From: Stephanodiscus triporus
Lineage: Eukaryota > Bacillariophyta > Thalassiosirophyceae > Thalassiosirales > Thalassiosiraceae
Direction: 5' to 3'
Assembly: GCA_036939755.1 (NCBI GenBank)
Contig: JALLAZ010001961.1
Coordinates: 1-10,687 of the forward strand
DNA length: 10,687 nucleotides
Below, one piece after another: positions 1 through 7,433 of the stretch (its first letter is position 1; each line of letters opens with the position of its first letter). The translations under genes and the position numbers were made by a program. Below the pieces are notes generated by a model. The model worked only from the letters and a program-made list of their open reading frames with translations, searched no databases and was not told where the DNA came from.

Positions 1-317
1 CGCGAAATAGTTATCTACCTAAAAAAAATTGAAACATTTTGGCCGACCCAAAAGGCTGTCTAAACTCGTAAGCAGTTTCTACGTGAAGCTACGTGAGTTA
101 AGGGGGATTCAAAACGCTGGCTGCGCCGGTTGGGATGGGCGGGGTGTCATTATCCTCTACACACACACATGTACAAGTGTGGCAATCATATTATTGGAAT
201 CAAGCAGTGGCAATTGTATGATTAATCAAATTCACTGTATTAAAGTTAGCTATGACTATGACTGGTTCTGGTGAGAAAAAAAACCTTGATCAACAAAAGT
301 CATTACTTGGCATGAGT
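1..317. other. Intergenic / 3' flank of the large minus-strand gene, no gene seen
   Basis: No ATG-initiated reading frame of useful length is present; the one long plus frame here begins at TTG and has no ATG start. This stretch lies just after the TAA stop (318-320) of the large minus-strand gene, so it should hold that gene's 3' UTR and polyadenylation site, but no canonical AATAAA is visible on the minus strand. Small structures seen are a 6 bp inverted repeat (TTTTGG 37-42, CCAAAA 48-53) and a short CA-rich stretch around 161-180. Neither has an assigned role. Confidence 0.5.
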
Positions 318-3300
318 TTATGGATTGAATGGATGAATCTGGTGTGAGATAGCAGAGATGATAGATAGATTACTTTGAAGAGATGAGCACGCTTTCATTA
401 TGTTCTTTGACGTTGCATCTGATTTCTCGTGATCGAGGGCATGATCAATGGATTTGTTCAACGCAGAGAAGAGATCCACAGATATTTCATTCCACCACTC
501 CAACGCACCCTGAAATTCCCCTCGTACGGCAAGTTCTCTCCGAACACCCCAAACCAGAGTATGGATTTTATTTTGGGACTGCGAATGAAAGTTATTTGTT
601 ACATCGGCACCCCCGATGGAGTTGATGATGCAATTCTTCGCATGAGATGAAAAGTTTTTGTATAATTGCTTCAGCCGTAGCGACAAGTCAACTTCCTGAC
701 GACTCAAGAATCCAGCTTGTCGTGACAGGTCATCCTGACTCAAGAGTAATTTATCTTCTTTAGCACATGCATCCACATGCAGTGCAGCAGCAACCATGAT
801 GAAAATTGAATGAGAGTGGTCCAATTGCCCAAATTGATTCCAGATTTCAGTCAATGTTTCTGCCGCATATTCTGTTAGAGCGGAGTAGCCATGACACGCA
901 AAAACGAAATTAGGCGGAGTCAACATGAATATTTTTTCAAGGCAATTCATGTAAACACGCCATCTTCTAGTCTTCGCCGATGAGGATTTCTTGGCAAACT
1001 GCTCTACTTCTTGCTTGTACAACCTGACGAAAATAGATGCCACAAGGTTTGACGAACTCTCGCAGTAGTGAGAATCATTTTCATTTTGCTGCCTTGAAGG
1101 CCTTGCTCGCAACATACGCCCCATGATTCGCCTGTGAAGAGCTTTTAACAAGGGAGTAATCAAATCATGTAAAACTTTCTCCGTTGATGTTTCCCCTTCC
1201 TGTTCATCCATTTTGATACTTTTACATACTATTTCTTGCAATTTGGAAGCTAATGCGCCAATCCAATCAGATAAAAGAGAAAATTCGTGTTGATATGAGT
1301 AACCAGTGTCATCGCAACCACTTTTTGGATAGGCGCAAGATTGGAGCGCTTGTGAATAGTGGTCAAACAAAATGTCTCCTATGAACCAGCAGAAACCTTC
1401 GACACCATCAGGTTCTGATCGAAAACTGCAAGCGAATTCGATCAAGCTTGCGAAAAAAAGTTCCTTGGATGGCAGCAATACCACCATCCTGGCACTCCCG
1501 TTACAATCACGGCCGACAGTTTCATGGTAGATATACCTTTTAGCTGATGTATGAGAGTGAGATTGGCTGGTGTAATTGTGCCGATCTCTTCCCCAAACAG
1601 AAAAATACAGACTGTTGAGTTGACACGATAAGCTCTCCCACACGGAATCGCTGCTAGTATCGCAAGCTGATAACGTCTTCATCTCTCTATTTCTAAAATG
1701 AAAGTCTTCTCCAAATACAAAATGACTGAAAGATAAAGCAAAAATCTGAACGGCCCAACCCATATGGATACAGTCGCAGAGAACCTCATAGTTGGCCAGC
1801 ACATCGAGGACAGAAGACAAGACTAATAACACTGATTGAGAGCCTTGGATTTGCGCTGAGATGGACTCGTTTCGCCAAGACGTTTTCGACAAAGCGGAGA
1901 GTAGCAATGTGCATTGAAATGCCAAAGGGAGTAGAAACCTCATGGCAAAATTTTGATCGAAAACTCTGGCCATCACGTTGGAAGGAACGTTGGTGGCTCT
2001 CTTGTCGATTTCCGTCCAAAAGTGGCTAGATTTATGAAGTTGAAGACGGGCATAAAAATGCGGTTGCTTGGGGTTTGGGAAGGAAGCCACACAGATTTCG
2101 TTCCTTTTTCTTGAACAGAGCAACATCATGAATTGCGTAGTAATAAGTGCCATCCGTCCTCGGTTGGTAACTGCCGTGGCCTCGATGAGAAATGATGCCC
2201 GCTTCGACCACAATAGGAAGCCTTCGTTGGGAGAGTCTGGATGATCATCACTCGGTCTTTCGATAAAGTTCGTCGCTCCAAGGCAACGGGATGATTGAAT
2301 AATGCGCTGAAGAACGAAACGATACCGGGGTGCTATCGCGACGGGCGAGAGCCAATCCGAATGGTCCGAGACCACCCGTAGGATGATCGTCAACGACTCC
2401 GAAGCCGACGGTATCGCGAGGCGAAGCGGGAATGGCTTGCTCTCGTGCTCGCTATCGTCGTCGGCCGCGAGTCTGAGGGTCAGATCAAACAAATCGCATG
2501 CCAGCTCGTTGGCGTCGGGGAGGGGAGCCCGAAGGGAGCGCGGCAAATTTTCGCGCTCATCCGCGGAGCCGCGATTTCTGAATATCTCTAAGCCGCCGGG
2601 CAGGGAAGACTGGTACGACGTCGCCCCCTCCCCCGCAGGGGCGTCCCCGTGCAAGAAATTCCTAACGCACATGCTGAGTCCAACTTCCGTCACTATCGGC
2701 GAGGGGGGCAGTGACATATCCCCGCTCTCCATGGCCGGGAGAAAGTACGACGAGCGGTGCACGAGCTGCTCCTTCCCCCTGCTCCTCGACGATCGGTAAT
2801 CCTCGCTGGGGGAGAGATATCCCAGGTAGGACGGCACCGGCGACGATGCCAGTCGGACGACGGCGTCCTTCCACCCGGGGGCCTCTATCGCTATGAGGAA
2901 GGAGACGAGCGCTGTCCTGCCCCTTCTCAGCATCAGGGGCGCGTCCTTCACCCGGGACTTGTCGATCAACCAAACGCCCGATTCCGGAGGACGTATCAGC
3001 GTGCGGAGGAGGGATTTCAGGTACGACGGCGCGCCGTCGACGTTCGGGCCGGCTTCGTCGCCACCGCCAGCGGCATTGACCCTCCCGACGAGCATCTCTA
3101 GTCGTCGCTCGATGGTCTTCCGTGAAGATGCGCCCTCCCTGTCGTCGTCGTCGTCGTCGTCTGCGGCATTCGACCCGAACGCCATCGCCAATCGATACGC
3201 ATCCTCCTCCTCGGATTCGTCCGCCCCTCCGTCCCCATCCCGCGTCGGCGGAGATGGACCGTCGCACCCCCCGTCCGCGACGGAACGCGAATTCGCGACG

Positions 3301-5066
3301 TCATCGATGACGACCCCCGGACGGTCGTCGCGATCCGTCGCGGGCTCGACGCGGACCGTCGATCTCCGTTGTTCGGGGGCGTCGCCGCTGTCACCGCGCG
3401 CCCCCGTCCGCAGCAGGACGCGCTCGACGTGCGATCGTGCGACGTCGGCCGCGGACGTCATCGGTCCGATACGCCATGCGCCGCCGAGGGTGGCAAGGGG
3501 GGTCGCGCCGGGACCCGGCGACTTCGCCGTGGTCGTCAGCGGTCGAGGACGGCCGCGGCGCCCCGCCGCCCTCCACCGTCCCGCGCGCGCGAGCTCGTCC
3601 ATCGACGATACGACGGAATCCACCCTCTCGCGCCACTCGTTGGGATCGATCGCGACCCCCCCCGTCATCGTCTTCGTCCTCGCCTCTCCTCCTTCCTCGC
3701 CTTCCGCGCCACCGCCGCCGCCGCCACACATCAGCATGGTGGTCATCGAATCAACGTCCCTGAGGAACGCGTGCCGCGATGGTCCCCACGCCTCCCTCAT
3801 CCCTGTCCCGTCCCTCCTCCTCCTCCTCCTCCTCTTCCTCCTCCTCCCGAAAACGTCGACGACATCCGCGTCCGACAAGGATGACGACGATGATGACGAA
3901 GATTCCCCCGACGACGGTCCTGCGTCGCGTCCCGCCCAGTCGCGCACCATCGCGTCCGCGAACGCCGCCCGTCGTCCCCCCCAGTAACGCCCGGCCGTCG
4001 CTCGATCGTGGCGGTCGCCGTCGCGGTCGTCGTCATCGTGGTCGAGGAGCGCGCGGAGACGGTCCGACGCGACGTCCAGCGCCCGCATCACCGATCGCAT
4101 CGCGGAAAGCTTCGCCCCGTCATCGTCGTAGTCGTCGTCGCAGTAATCGCCGTCGCAGCAGTCGCATTCGTCCACCATCGCGCCGCCGGGGTGATCATCG
4201 CGCGCGCGTCGTCCCCCCAGCGAGCCGGCGACGTGTGCTGCCATGCGCACGGTCATCCTCAGGAGCACATTCCACGGCGGCACGAAGTCGTCGTCGTCGT
4301 CGTCGTCGTCGTCGCGCTCGCATTCGAATGATGCGCCCCCCCCTCTCCCTCCCATCCGAGCGACGGCGGCGGGGCCATCGATGGCCGCCGTCCTCGTCCT
4401 CTTGGCGGGCGCCCCCGAAGACGACGAAAACGAAAGCGACACGCCACCCCCCCGCGTCGGCGTTCGTCCGCCTCCAGCGCGTCGTCCCTCCTCCCCCCCC
4501 CGCGCGCGCACCCCCCCCCGCGCGCGCAGCATCCGATCGACGGCGTCCGCCAGTCCCGAGAGGGGCGCCGTCGTCGTCGTCGTCGTCGTCGTCACGCGAC
4601 GGAGACGACGACGATGACGGCCGTCTCCGTCCCCCCCCCGGTCGAGCGAAAGCAGCGCCGAGAGCAGGGCGACGGGCTCCTCGCCGTAGGTCAGCCGCGG
4701 CACCGTCGCCGAGATCGTCTCCCAGATCTCGAATTCGTCGACGACGGCGCTGCCACCGCCACCGTCGTCGTCGTCTTCCTCCTCCTCCTCGCCCTCGTCC
4801 CGGTCGACGCCTCCCCCCGATCCAGTGTCCCCCGATCCCGACGGCGACGTCCTTCCCCCCCGAGGTCGTCGTCGACGAAGACGTCGACGAAGACGTCGTC
4901 GTGGTCCGTCGTCATCCCCGCGGGAGGCGGAGGCGACGAAGGCCATCTGATCGGTCAGTTGGCGCAGCCGGCGGCGCGGGTCGTCGGCGTCGTCGCGGCC
5001 GTCGCATCGTCGTCGTCGTCGTCGTCGTCGTTTTGGGGGGGGCGATGGCGGCGATGACGACATCAT
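318..5066 (-). CDS. Very large hypothetical protein, low-complexity N-terminal half and helical C-terminal half
   Basis: I do not recognise the family. The frame is open for 1582 codons from the ATG at 5066-5064 to the TAA at 320-318. The open frame extends 8 codons further to a GTG at 5090, but GTG is not expected to initiate in a eukaryote, so the ATG is preferred (a second ATG follows at once). Residues 11-20 are Pro/Lys followed by eight Arg, resembling a nuclear localisation signal. Residues 1 to about 925 alternate between charged homopeptides (Thr8 159-166, Asp9 252-260, Arg3-Lys-Arg7 near 408-418, Asp7 636-642, mixed-codon Ser and Glu/Asp/Gly runs) and short islands that look folded, at about 112-140, 261-284, 318-345, 475-505 and 696-739. 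Residues from about 925 to 1582 are rich in Leu, Ile, Phe, Trp and Cys and look alpha-helical, perhaps a solenoid. The unbroken frame through this lower-GC part is the best evidence that the gene is real. The GC-rich half has few stops in any frame, so its exact extent, start and possible introns are less certain. Confidence 0.78.
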   Translation of the reverse strand: MMSSSPPSPPPKRRRRRRRRCDGRDDADDPRRRLRQLTDQMAFVASASRGDDDGPRRRLRRRLRRRRPRGGRTSPSGSGDTGSGGGVDRDEGEEEEEDDDDGGGGSAVVDEFEIWETISATVPRLTYGEEPVALLSALLSLDRGGDGDGRHRRRLRRVTTTTTTTTAPLSGLADAVDRMLRARGGVRARGGEEGRRAGGGRTPTRGGGVSLSFSSSSGAPAKRTRTAAIDGPAAVARMGGRGGGASFECERDDDDDDDDDFVPPWNVLLRMTVRMAAHVAGSLGGRRARDDHPGGAMVDECDCCDGDYCDDDYDDDGAKLSAMRSVMRALDVASDRLRALLDHDDDDRDGDRHDRATAGRYWGGRRAAFADAMVRDWAGRDAGPSSGESSSSSSSSLSDADVVDVFGRRRKRRRRRRRDGTGMREAWGPSRHAFLRDVDSMTTMLMCGGGGGGAEGEEGGEARTKTMTGGVAIDPNEWRERVDSVVSSMDELARAGRWRAAGRRGRPRPLTTTAKSPGPGATPLATLGGAWRIGPMTSAADVARSHVERVLLRTGARGDSGDAPEQRRSTVRVEPATDRDDRPGVVIDDVANSRSVADGGCDGPSPPTRDGDGGADESEEEDAYRLAMAFGSNAADDDDDDDREGASSRKTIERRLEMLVGRVNAAGGGDEAGPNVDGAPSYLKSLLRTLIRPPESGVWLIDKSRVKDAPLMLRRGRTALVSFLIAIEAPGWKDAVVRLASSPVPSYLGYLSPSEDYRSSRSRGKEQLVHRSSYFLPAMESGDMSLPPSPIVTEVGLSMCVRNFLHGDAPAGEGATSYQSSLPGGLEIFRNRGSADERENLPRSLRAPLPDANELACDLFDLTLRLAADDDSEHESKPFPLRLAIPSASESLTIILRVVSDHSDWLSPVAIAPRYRFVLQRIIQSSRCLGATNFIERPSDDHPDSPNEGFLLWSKRASFLIEATAVTNRGRMALITTQFMMLLCSRKRNEICVASFPNPKQPHFYARLQLHKSSHFWTEIDKRATNVPSNVMARVFDQNFAMRFLLPLAFQCTLLLSALSKTSWRNESISAQIQGSQSVLLVLSSVLDVLANYEVLCDCIHMGWAVQIFALSFSHFVFGEDFHFRNREMKTLSACDTSSDSVWESLSCQLNSLYFSVWGRDRHNYTSQSHSHTSAKRYIYHETVGRDCNGSARMVVLLPSKELFFASLIEFACSFRSEPDGVEGFCWFIGDILFDHYSQALQSCAYPKSGCDDTGYSYQHEFSLLSDWIGALASKLQEIVCKSIKMDEQEGETSTEKVLHDLITPLLKALHRRIMGRMLRARPSRQQNENDSHYCESSSNLVASIFVRLYKQEVEQFAKKSSSAKTRRWRVYMNCLEKIFMLTPPNFVFACHGYSALTEYAAETLTEIWNQFGQLDHSHSIFIMVAAALHVDACAKEDKLLLSQDDLSRQAGFLSRQEVDLSLRLKQLYKNFSSHAKNCIINSIGGADVTNNFHSQSQNKIHTLVWGVRRELAVRGEFQGALEWWNEISVDLFSALNKSIDHALDHEKSDATSKNIMKACSSLQSNLSIISAISHQIHPFNP
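3141..3161 (-). repeat. (GAC)7 microsatellite encoding Asp7
   Basis: Seven perfect GTC units on the plus strand are read as GAC, giving Asp636-Asp642 of the large protein. It is in the same phase as the Asp9 tract at 4287-4313. Confidence 0.9.
3813..3845 (-). repeat. (AGG)n microsatellite encoding Arg3-Lys-Arg7
   Basis: Eleven CCT-type units on the plus strand (one is CTT) are read on the minus strand as AGG3-AAG-AGG7. This gives a strongly basic patch near residues 408-418, just after a mixed-codon poly-Ser run. The single AAG interruption suggests an older tract than the perfect GAC-type ones. Confidence 0.85.
4287..4313 (-). repeat. (GAC)9 microsatellite encoding Asp9
   Basis: Nine perfect GTC units on the plus strand are read as GAC, giving Asp252-Asp260. 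It is followed immediately by an aromatic/hydrophobic island (Phe-Val-Pro-Pro-Trp), so the acidic run sits at the edge of a possibly folded segment. Confidence 0.9.
4569..4592 (-). repeat. (ACG)8 microsatellite encoding Thr8
   Basis: Eight perfect CGT units on the plus strand are read on the minus strand as ACG, giving Thr159-Thr166 of the large protein. The repeat is the same as the one at 5007-5030, but it is read in a different phase. Confidence 0.9.
5007..5030 (-). repeat. (CGA)8 microsatellite encoding Arg8
   Basis: The plus strand has eight perfect TCG units. In the minus-strand gene they are read as CGA and give Arg13-Arg20, just after a Pro-rich segment and a Lys. This could be a basic nuclear localisation signal. 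A perfect tract of this kind is expected to vary in length between strains. Confidence 0.9.
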
Positions 5067-5185
5067 GTTCGATCGACAAGAAAAATACACCAGATCAGAG
5101 AGAAGATACCCTCTAAGAGGTAGGTGTACGTACCTAAGTAGAAGAGTAGTAGAGTAAGTAGGTAGTACGGTACGCTTGACCTCAT
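5063..5185 (-). other. Upstream ORF of 40 codons overlapping the large gene's start
   Basis: An ATG at 5185-5183 opens a 40-codon frame ending at TGA 5065-5063. That stop overlaps the preferred start ATG of the large gene (5066-5064) as ATGA. The peptide is very hydrophobic, rich in Leu, Tyr, Phe and Ile from about residue 7 to the end, like a membrane segment or a leader. If this ATG is in the transcript, ribosomes would meet it before the main start, and main-frame translation would need leaky scanning or reinitiation. Alternatively the transcription start may lie downstream of 5185 and the ORF would be irrelevant. No homologue is recognised. Confidence 0.35.
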
Positions 5186-5500
5186 TTTACTGTGGGGTCC
5201 CTGGAAATCAAAAATTTCACTATATTTGAGACTATTGTTGGGCAGGTCGAAAAAATAAGAAGTCCTACCTGGTGAGGAAATCGGGCCTAGGACAGACGGA
5301 TCCCGGCGGGAACTTGCCTTCTGCTTACGGTCGGAATTCGGGAAGCGGAGCGTGAAACACGTTGTGTCACCCTCGCTCGCCAGAACATCATTGTCATTGA
5401 CATCCCGAACTTGCACAAGTGAAAGATCTCGTGCGTGTGAGGAACAGAACCGCTGAAACCACAAGTCATCTGACCTGTCAAAATAGTCTAGTAACTATAC
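5186..5500 (-). promoter_or_regulatory. Leader/promoter region of the large gene with a possible short intron
   Basis: This is the non-coding region directly upstream of the large gene on its own strand. An intron-like segment runs from 5268 down to 5201 (68 nt): donor context CCAG/GTAGGA and acceptor context TTGATTTCCAG/GGACC with a T-rich stretch inside. Splicing it does not yield a longer in-frame start for the large ORF, because an in-frame TAA lies at 5189-5187, so if real it would be a 5' UTR intron. The longer minus frame covering 5186-5464 starts only at TTG and is not called as coding. No clear TATA box was found. Confidence 0.3.
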
Positions 5501-5917
5501 TAACATCGTGAATAGGGTTGGGCTCTCCTCTGACAAAGAGAGTGACCATCCCGGCCACGGCCAATAGTAGTACCCCCGTAGTAGCAATAGGTATGTTGCT
5601 CTACTAGGGTGTATTTCCTGTCTGGGGCATTGTCTGCTGATAATTATTGGCTGAGATATGATTCAACGTAGTTTACTTAGGAAAATCACCTTTACTTAGT
5701 AATGATTTTGTTCGCTTTTAGTTTCAAAATATACTTTGACAGATTTCTAATTTAGATTTTAAATGTTCCTAAGTAGAGTCACCACAAGTCACTCATTTGA
5801 TCCGACATTCTAATTAGGGGCAAATTCAGAGCCAACTTCCAGTGGTGCCACCACATATTTTATGATTGTATTGACTAGTTCCCTCATTAAGCTACTCAAT
5901 GCTCAATGCAAACATAA
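5501..5917. other. Intergenic DNA with small inverted repeats, no gene seen
   Basis: No supported reading frame. The stretch is AT-rich after about 5640. It holds an imperfect hairpin around 5580-5607 (TAGTAG and CAA pairing with TTG and CTACTA, with a CT bulge). It also holds a 10 bp inverted repeat, TACTTAGGAA (5674-5683) with TTCCTAAGTA (5766-5775). The core CCTAAGTAGA of the right arm also occurs at 5133-5142 in the leader of the large gene. Confidence 0.5.
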
Positions 5918-6510
5918 AATGATGACGATGACGGCGACGTTGGCGGTGGTGGCAATGGTGGTGGATGCAATGGTGAAGGTGATAGTTGTGACAACGGCGG
6001 TGATAACAACAGCAACAATGACAACAACAACTCCAGCGATGACAACAACAACAGTGGGAGCAGCAGCGGTGGTGGCAGTGGCGGCAGTGGCAGCGGCGGC
6101 AGTGGCAGCGGTAACACAACAATCAAATAGTACATGGAAGAGGAGAAGAGGTGATGAGTGACAGTGATGGCAACAATGAAGACAATGATGATGACGACGT
6201 AGGCAACGTCAACTGCAACAGCAAAGATGACCACGACAACAGGCACAGGCAACAGACAAAAATCAACTAAATAAAAGTGGCAGTGGAAAAGATGGCAATG
6301 TCACCATTGCAAGATGACGACAGCAAATACAACAACAATACCGGCAGCAGTGGCAGATAGACAGTGTACGACGTCAACGACGATGGCTACTGCTAATACT
6401 ATGACAATGACTACAACTATGACTATGACTACGACAACTACTACAATGAAAACAACGACGATTACGATGACGACAGTGGCGGCAGCAGCGTTGTACAATA
6501 TAAACTCTAG
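5918..6510 (+). pseudogene. RRY-periodic low-complexity tract, decayed Asp/Asn/Gly/Ser/Tyr-rich coding-like sequence
   Basis: The plus strand is dominated by purine-purine-pyrimidine triplets (GAY, AAY, GGY, AGY). Segment 5918-6127 is 70 codons without a stop, of which 59 are RRY triplets, and it ends at TAG 6128-6130. It is preceded in frame by TAA (5915-5917) and has no ATG. After a phase shift, an ATG at 6154 opens 38 codons of Asp/Asn-rich sequence to TAA 6268. The same phase continues past TAG 6358 and TAA 6394 and through a Tyr/Asp/Asn-rich stretch to TAG 6508. Variation between neighbouring triplets is mostly C/T at the third base, which is silent in this frame. This suits either former coding sequence that has lost its frame or a slippage-grown repeat with no coding past. 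The opposite-strand frames are poly-Val/Ile/Leu artefacts of the same pattern. Confidence 0.45.
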
Positions 6511-6741
6511 ACTATTTTGTTGTGATTTATTTTGCCCCTTCCTTGCCGAACTGGTTGTTGGCAAGGGGGGGGCGGCGCGCCAAAAGCCTTCCTTCTATCC
6601 ATCTTAAAATGTCTACCTACATAGGAATCTATTTTATTGGGATATAGGTAAAAGAAATCACCTAAACCTCAAAATATCCCTCCAAAGTAAAAATTACCTG
6701 AGGCTATCTAGCTTTAAGAATCGCTAGTACATTGCATATTA
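6511..6741. other. AT-rich intergenic stretch, nothing recognised
   Basis: No ORF, RNA gene or strong repeat was seen. A G-run followed by GCGCGC lies at about 6566-6579, at the boundary between the RRY tract and AT-rich DNA. Confidence 0.4.
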
Positions 6742-6773
6742 GCAGAATAGGCAATTTATTCTGCCTATTCTGC
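6742..6773. repeat. Perfect 12 bp inverted repeat (hairpin)
   Basis: GCAGAATAGGCA (6742-6753) and TGCCTATTCTGC (6762-6773) are exact reverse complements separated by 8 nt. The right arm is also part of a short direct repeat (ATTCTGCCT twice). A cruciform or RNA hairpin is possible. There is no T-run after it and no gene next to it to make it a terminator. It may mark an end of a small non-autonomous element. Confidence 0.7.
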
Positions 6774-6832
6774 CTGTAGGAACTCATAGAATTGCCTATA
6801 CCTGGGAGATGTAATTTGATATTCAGACATAT

Positions 6833-6867
6833 ACTATGAATTCATAGTTTTTCACTATGAATTCAGT
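6833..6867. repeat. 16 bp palindrome with an imperfect second copy
   Basis: ACTATGAATTCATAGT (6833-6848) is a perfect palindrome. A second, imperfect copy, ACTATGAATTCAGT, follows at 6854-6867 and shares the first 12 bases. They lie about 115 bp before the tandem duplication at 6982. Confidence 0.65.
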
Positions 6868-6981
6868 GTTCACATGCCAAGAGGCATACCATGGTTATGA
6901 GTCACCAGTTAACGCAACAGGTGGGCATATGATTGATCACCATTTTGTGAAGTGGCACTTAAGTGGCAGCATAACGATCCC

Positions 6982-7374
6982 CAGGATTAGAGCTGACTTC
7001 CCAAATCTTGACCAACAAGTGAGGTGGGAACGGCATGATGATGGATCCATTTCCCCATCCACAGCATATGAAGATTGCCAATCACCTTTCATATGTATGG
7101 AGGGGATGTGGAAACCAATCCATGTGGGTTTGGAGCCTCAACCACTGCACAAGGACTTCATTTGGCGCCAAGCAGTGACCCAGGATTTGAGCTGACTTCC
7201 CAAATCTTGACCAACAAGTGTGGTGGGAACGGCATGATGATGGATCCATTTTCTCATCCGCAGCATATGAAGATTGTCAATCACCTTTCATATGTATGGA
7301 GAGGATGTGGGAACCAATCCATGTGGGTTTGGAGCCCTCAACCACTGCACAAGGACTTCATCTGGCGCCAAGCA
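6982..7374. repeat. Recent tandem duplication, two ~193 bp copies
   Basis: Copy 1 (6982-7174) and copy 2 (7181-7374) align end to end at an offset of 199 bp, becoming 200 after a single inserted C in copy 2 (CCTCAACC against CCCTCAACC). I count nine substitutions, seven of them transitions, about 95% identity. Six bases (7175-7180) separate the copies. Several overlapping open frames run through both copies on the plus strand, but the indel puts the copies in different phases and none forms a convincing gene. No transposase or retroelement motif was recognised. Confidence 0.9.
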
Positions 7375-7433
7375 TTATAATTATATCTCCCGACACCCAC
7401 CAAAAGATGATTATGTGCAGAGTGTAGTAGTAA

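Noticed and set aside
29..274. Plus ORF of 81 codons at the window start
   Set aside because: Starts at TTG, has no early ATG, and has an unremarkable composition.
2383..2799. Plus-strand 138-codon ORF
   Set aside because: Lies wholly antisense within the large minus-strand gene and has no recognisable domain.
2893..3987. Plus-strand 364-codon ORF antisense to the large gene
   Set aside because: Same reason: composition-driven open frame over Asp/Arg-encoding repeats, with low-complexity Ser/Pro/Ala translation.
3779..5116. Plus-strand 445-codon ORF rich in Arg/Pro/Ser, antisense to the large gene
   Set aside because: The GC-rich repeats have few stops in any frame. The minus frame continues unbroken into ordinary-composition sequence and this one does not.
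5063..5464. 133-codon minus ORF upstream of the large gene
   Set aside because: It begins at TTG. Only the last 40 codons follow an ATG, and those are reported as the upstream ORF.
5896..6564. Minus-strand Val/Ile/Leu-rich ORFs that look like membrane helices
   Set aside because: They are the reverse complement of the RRY tract (RYY triplets give hydrophobic codons) and have no other structure.
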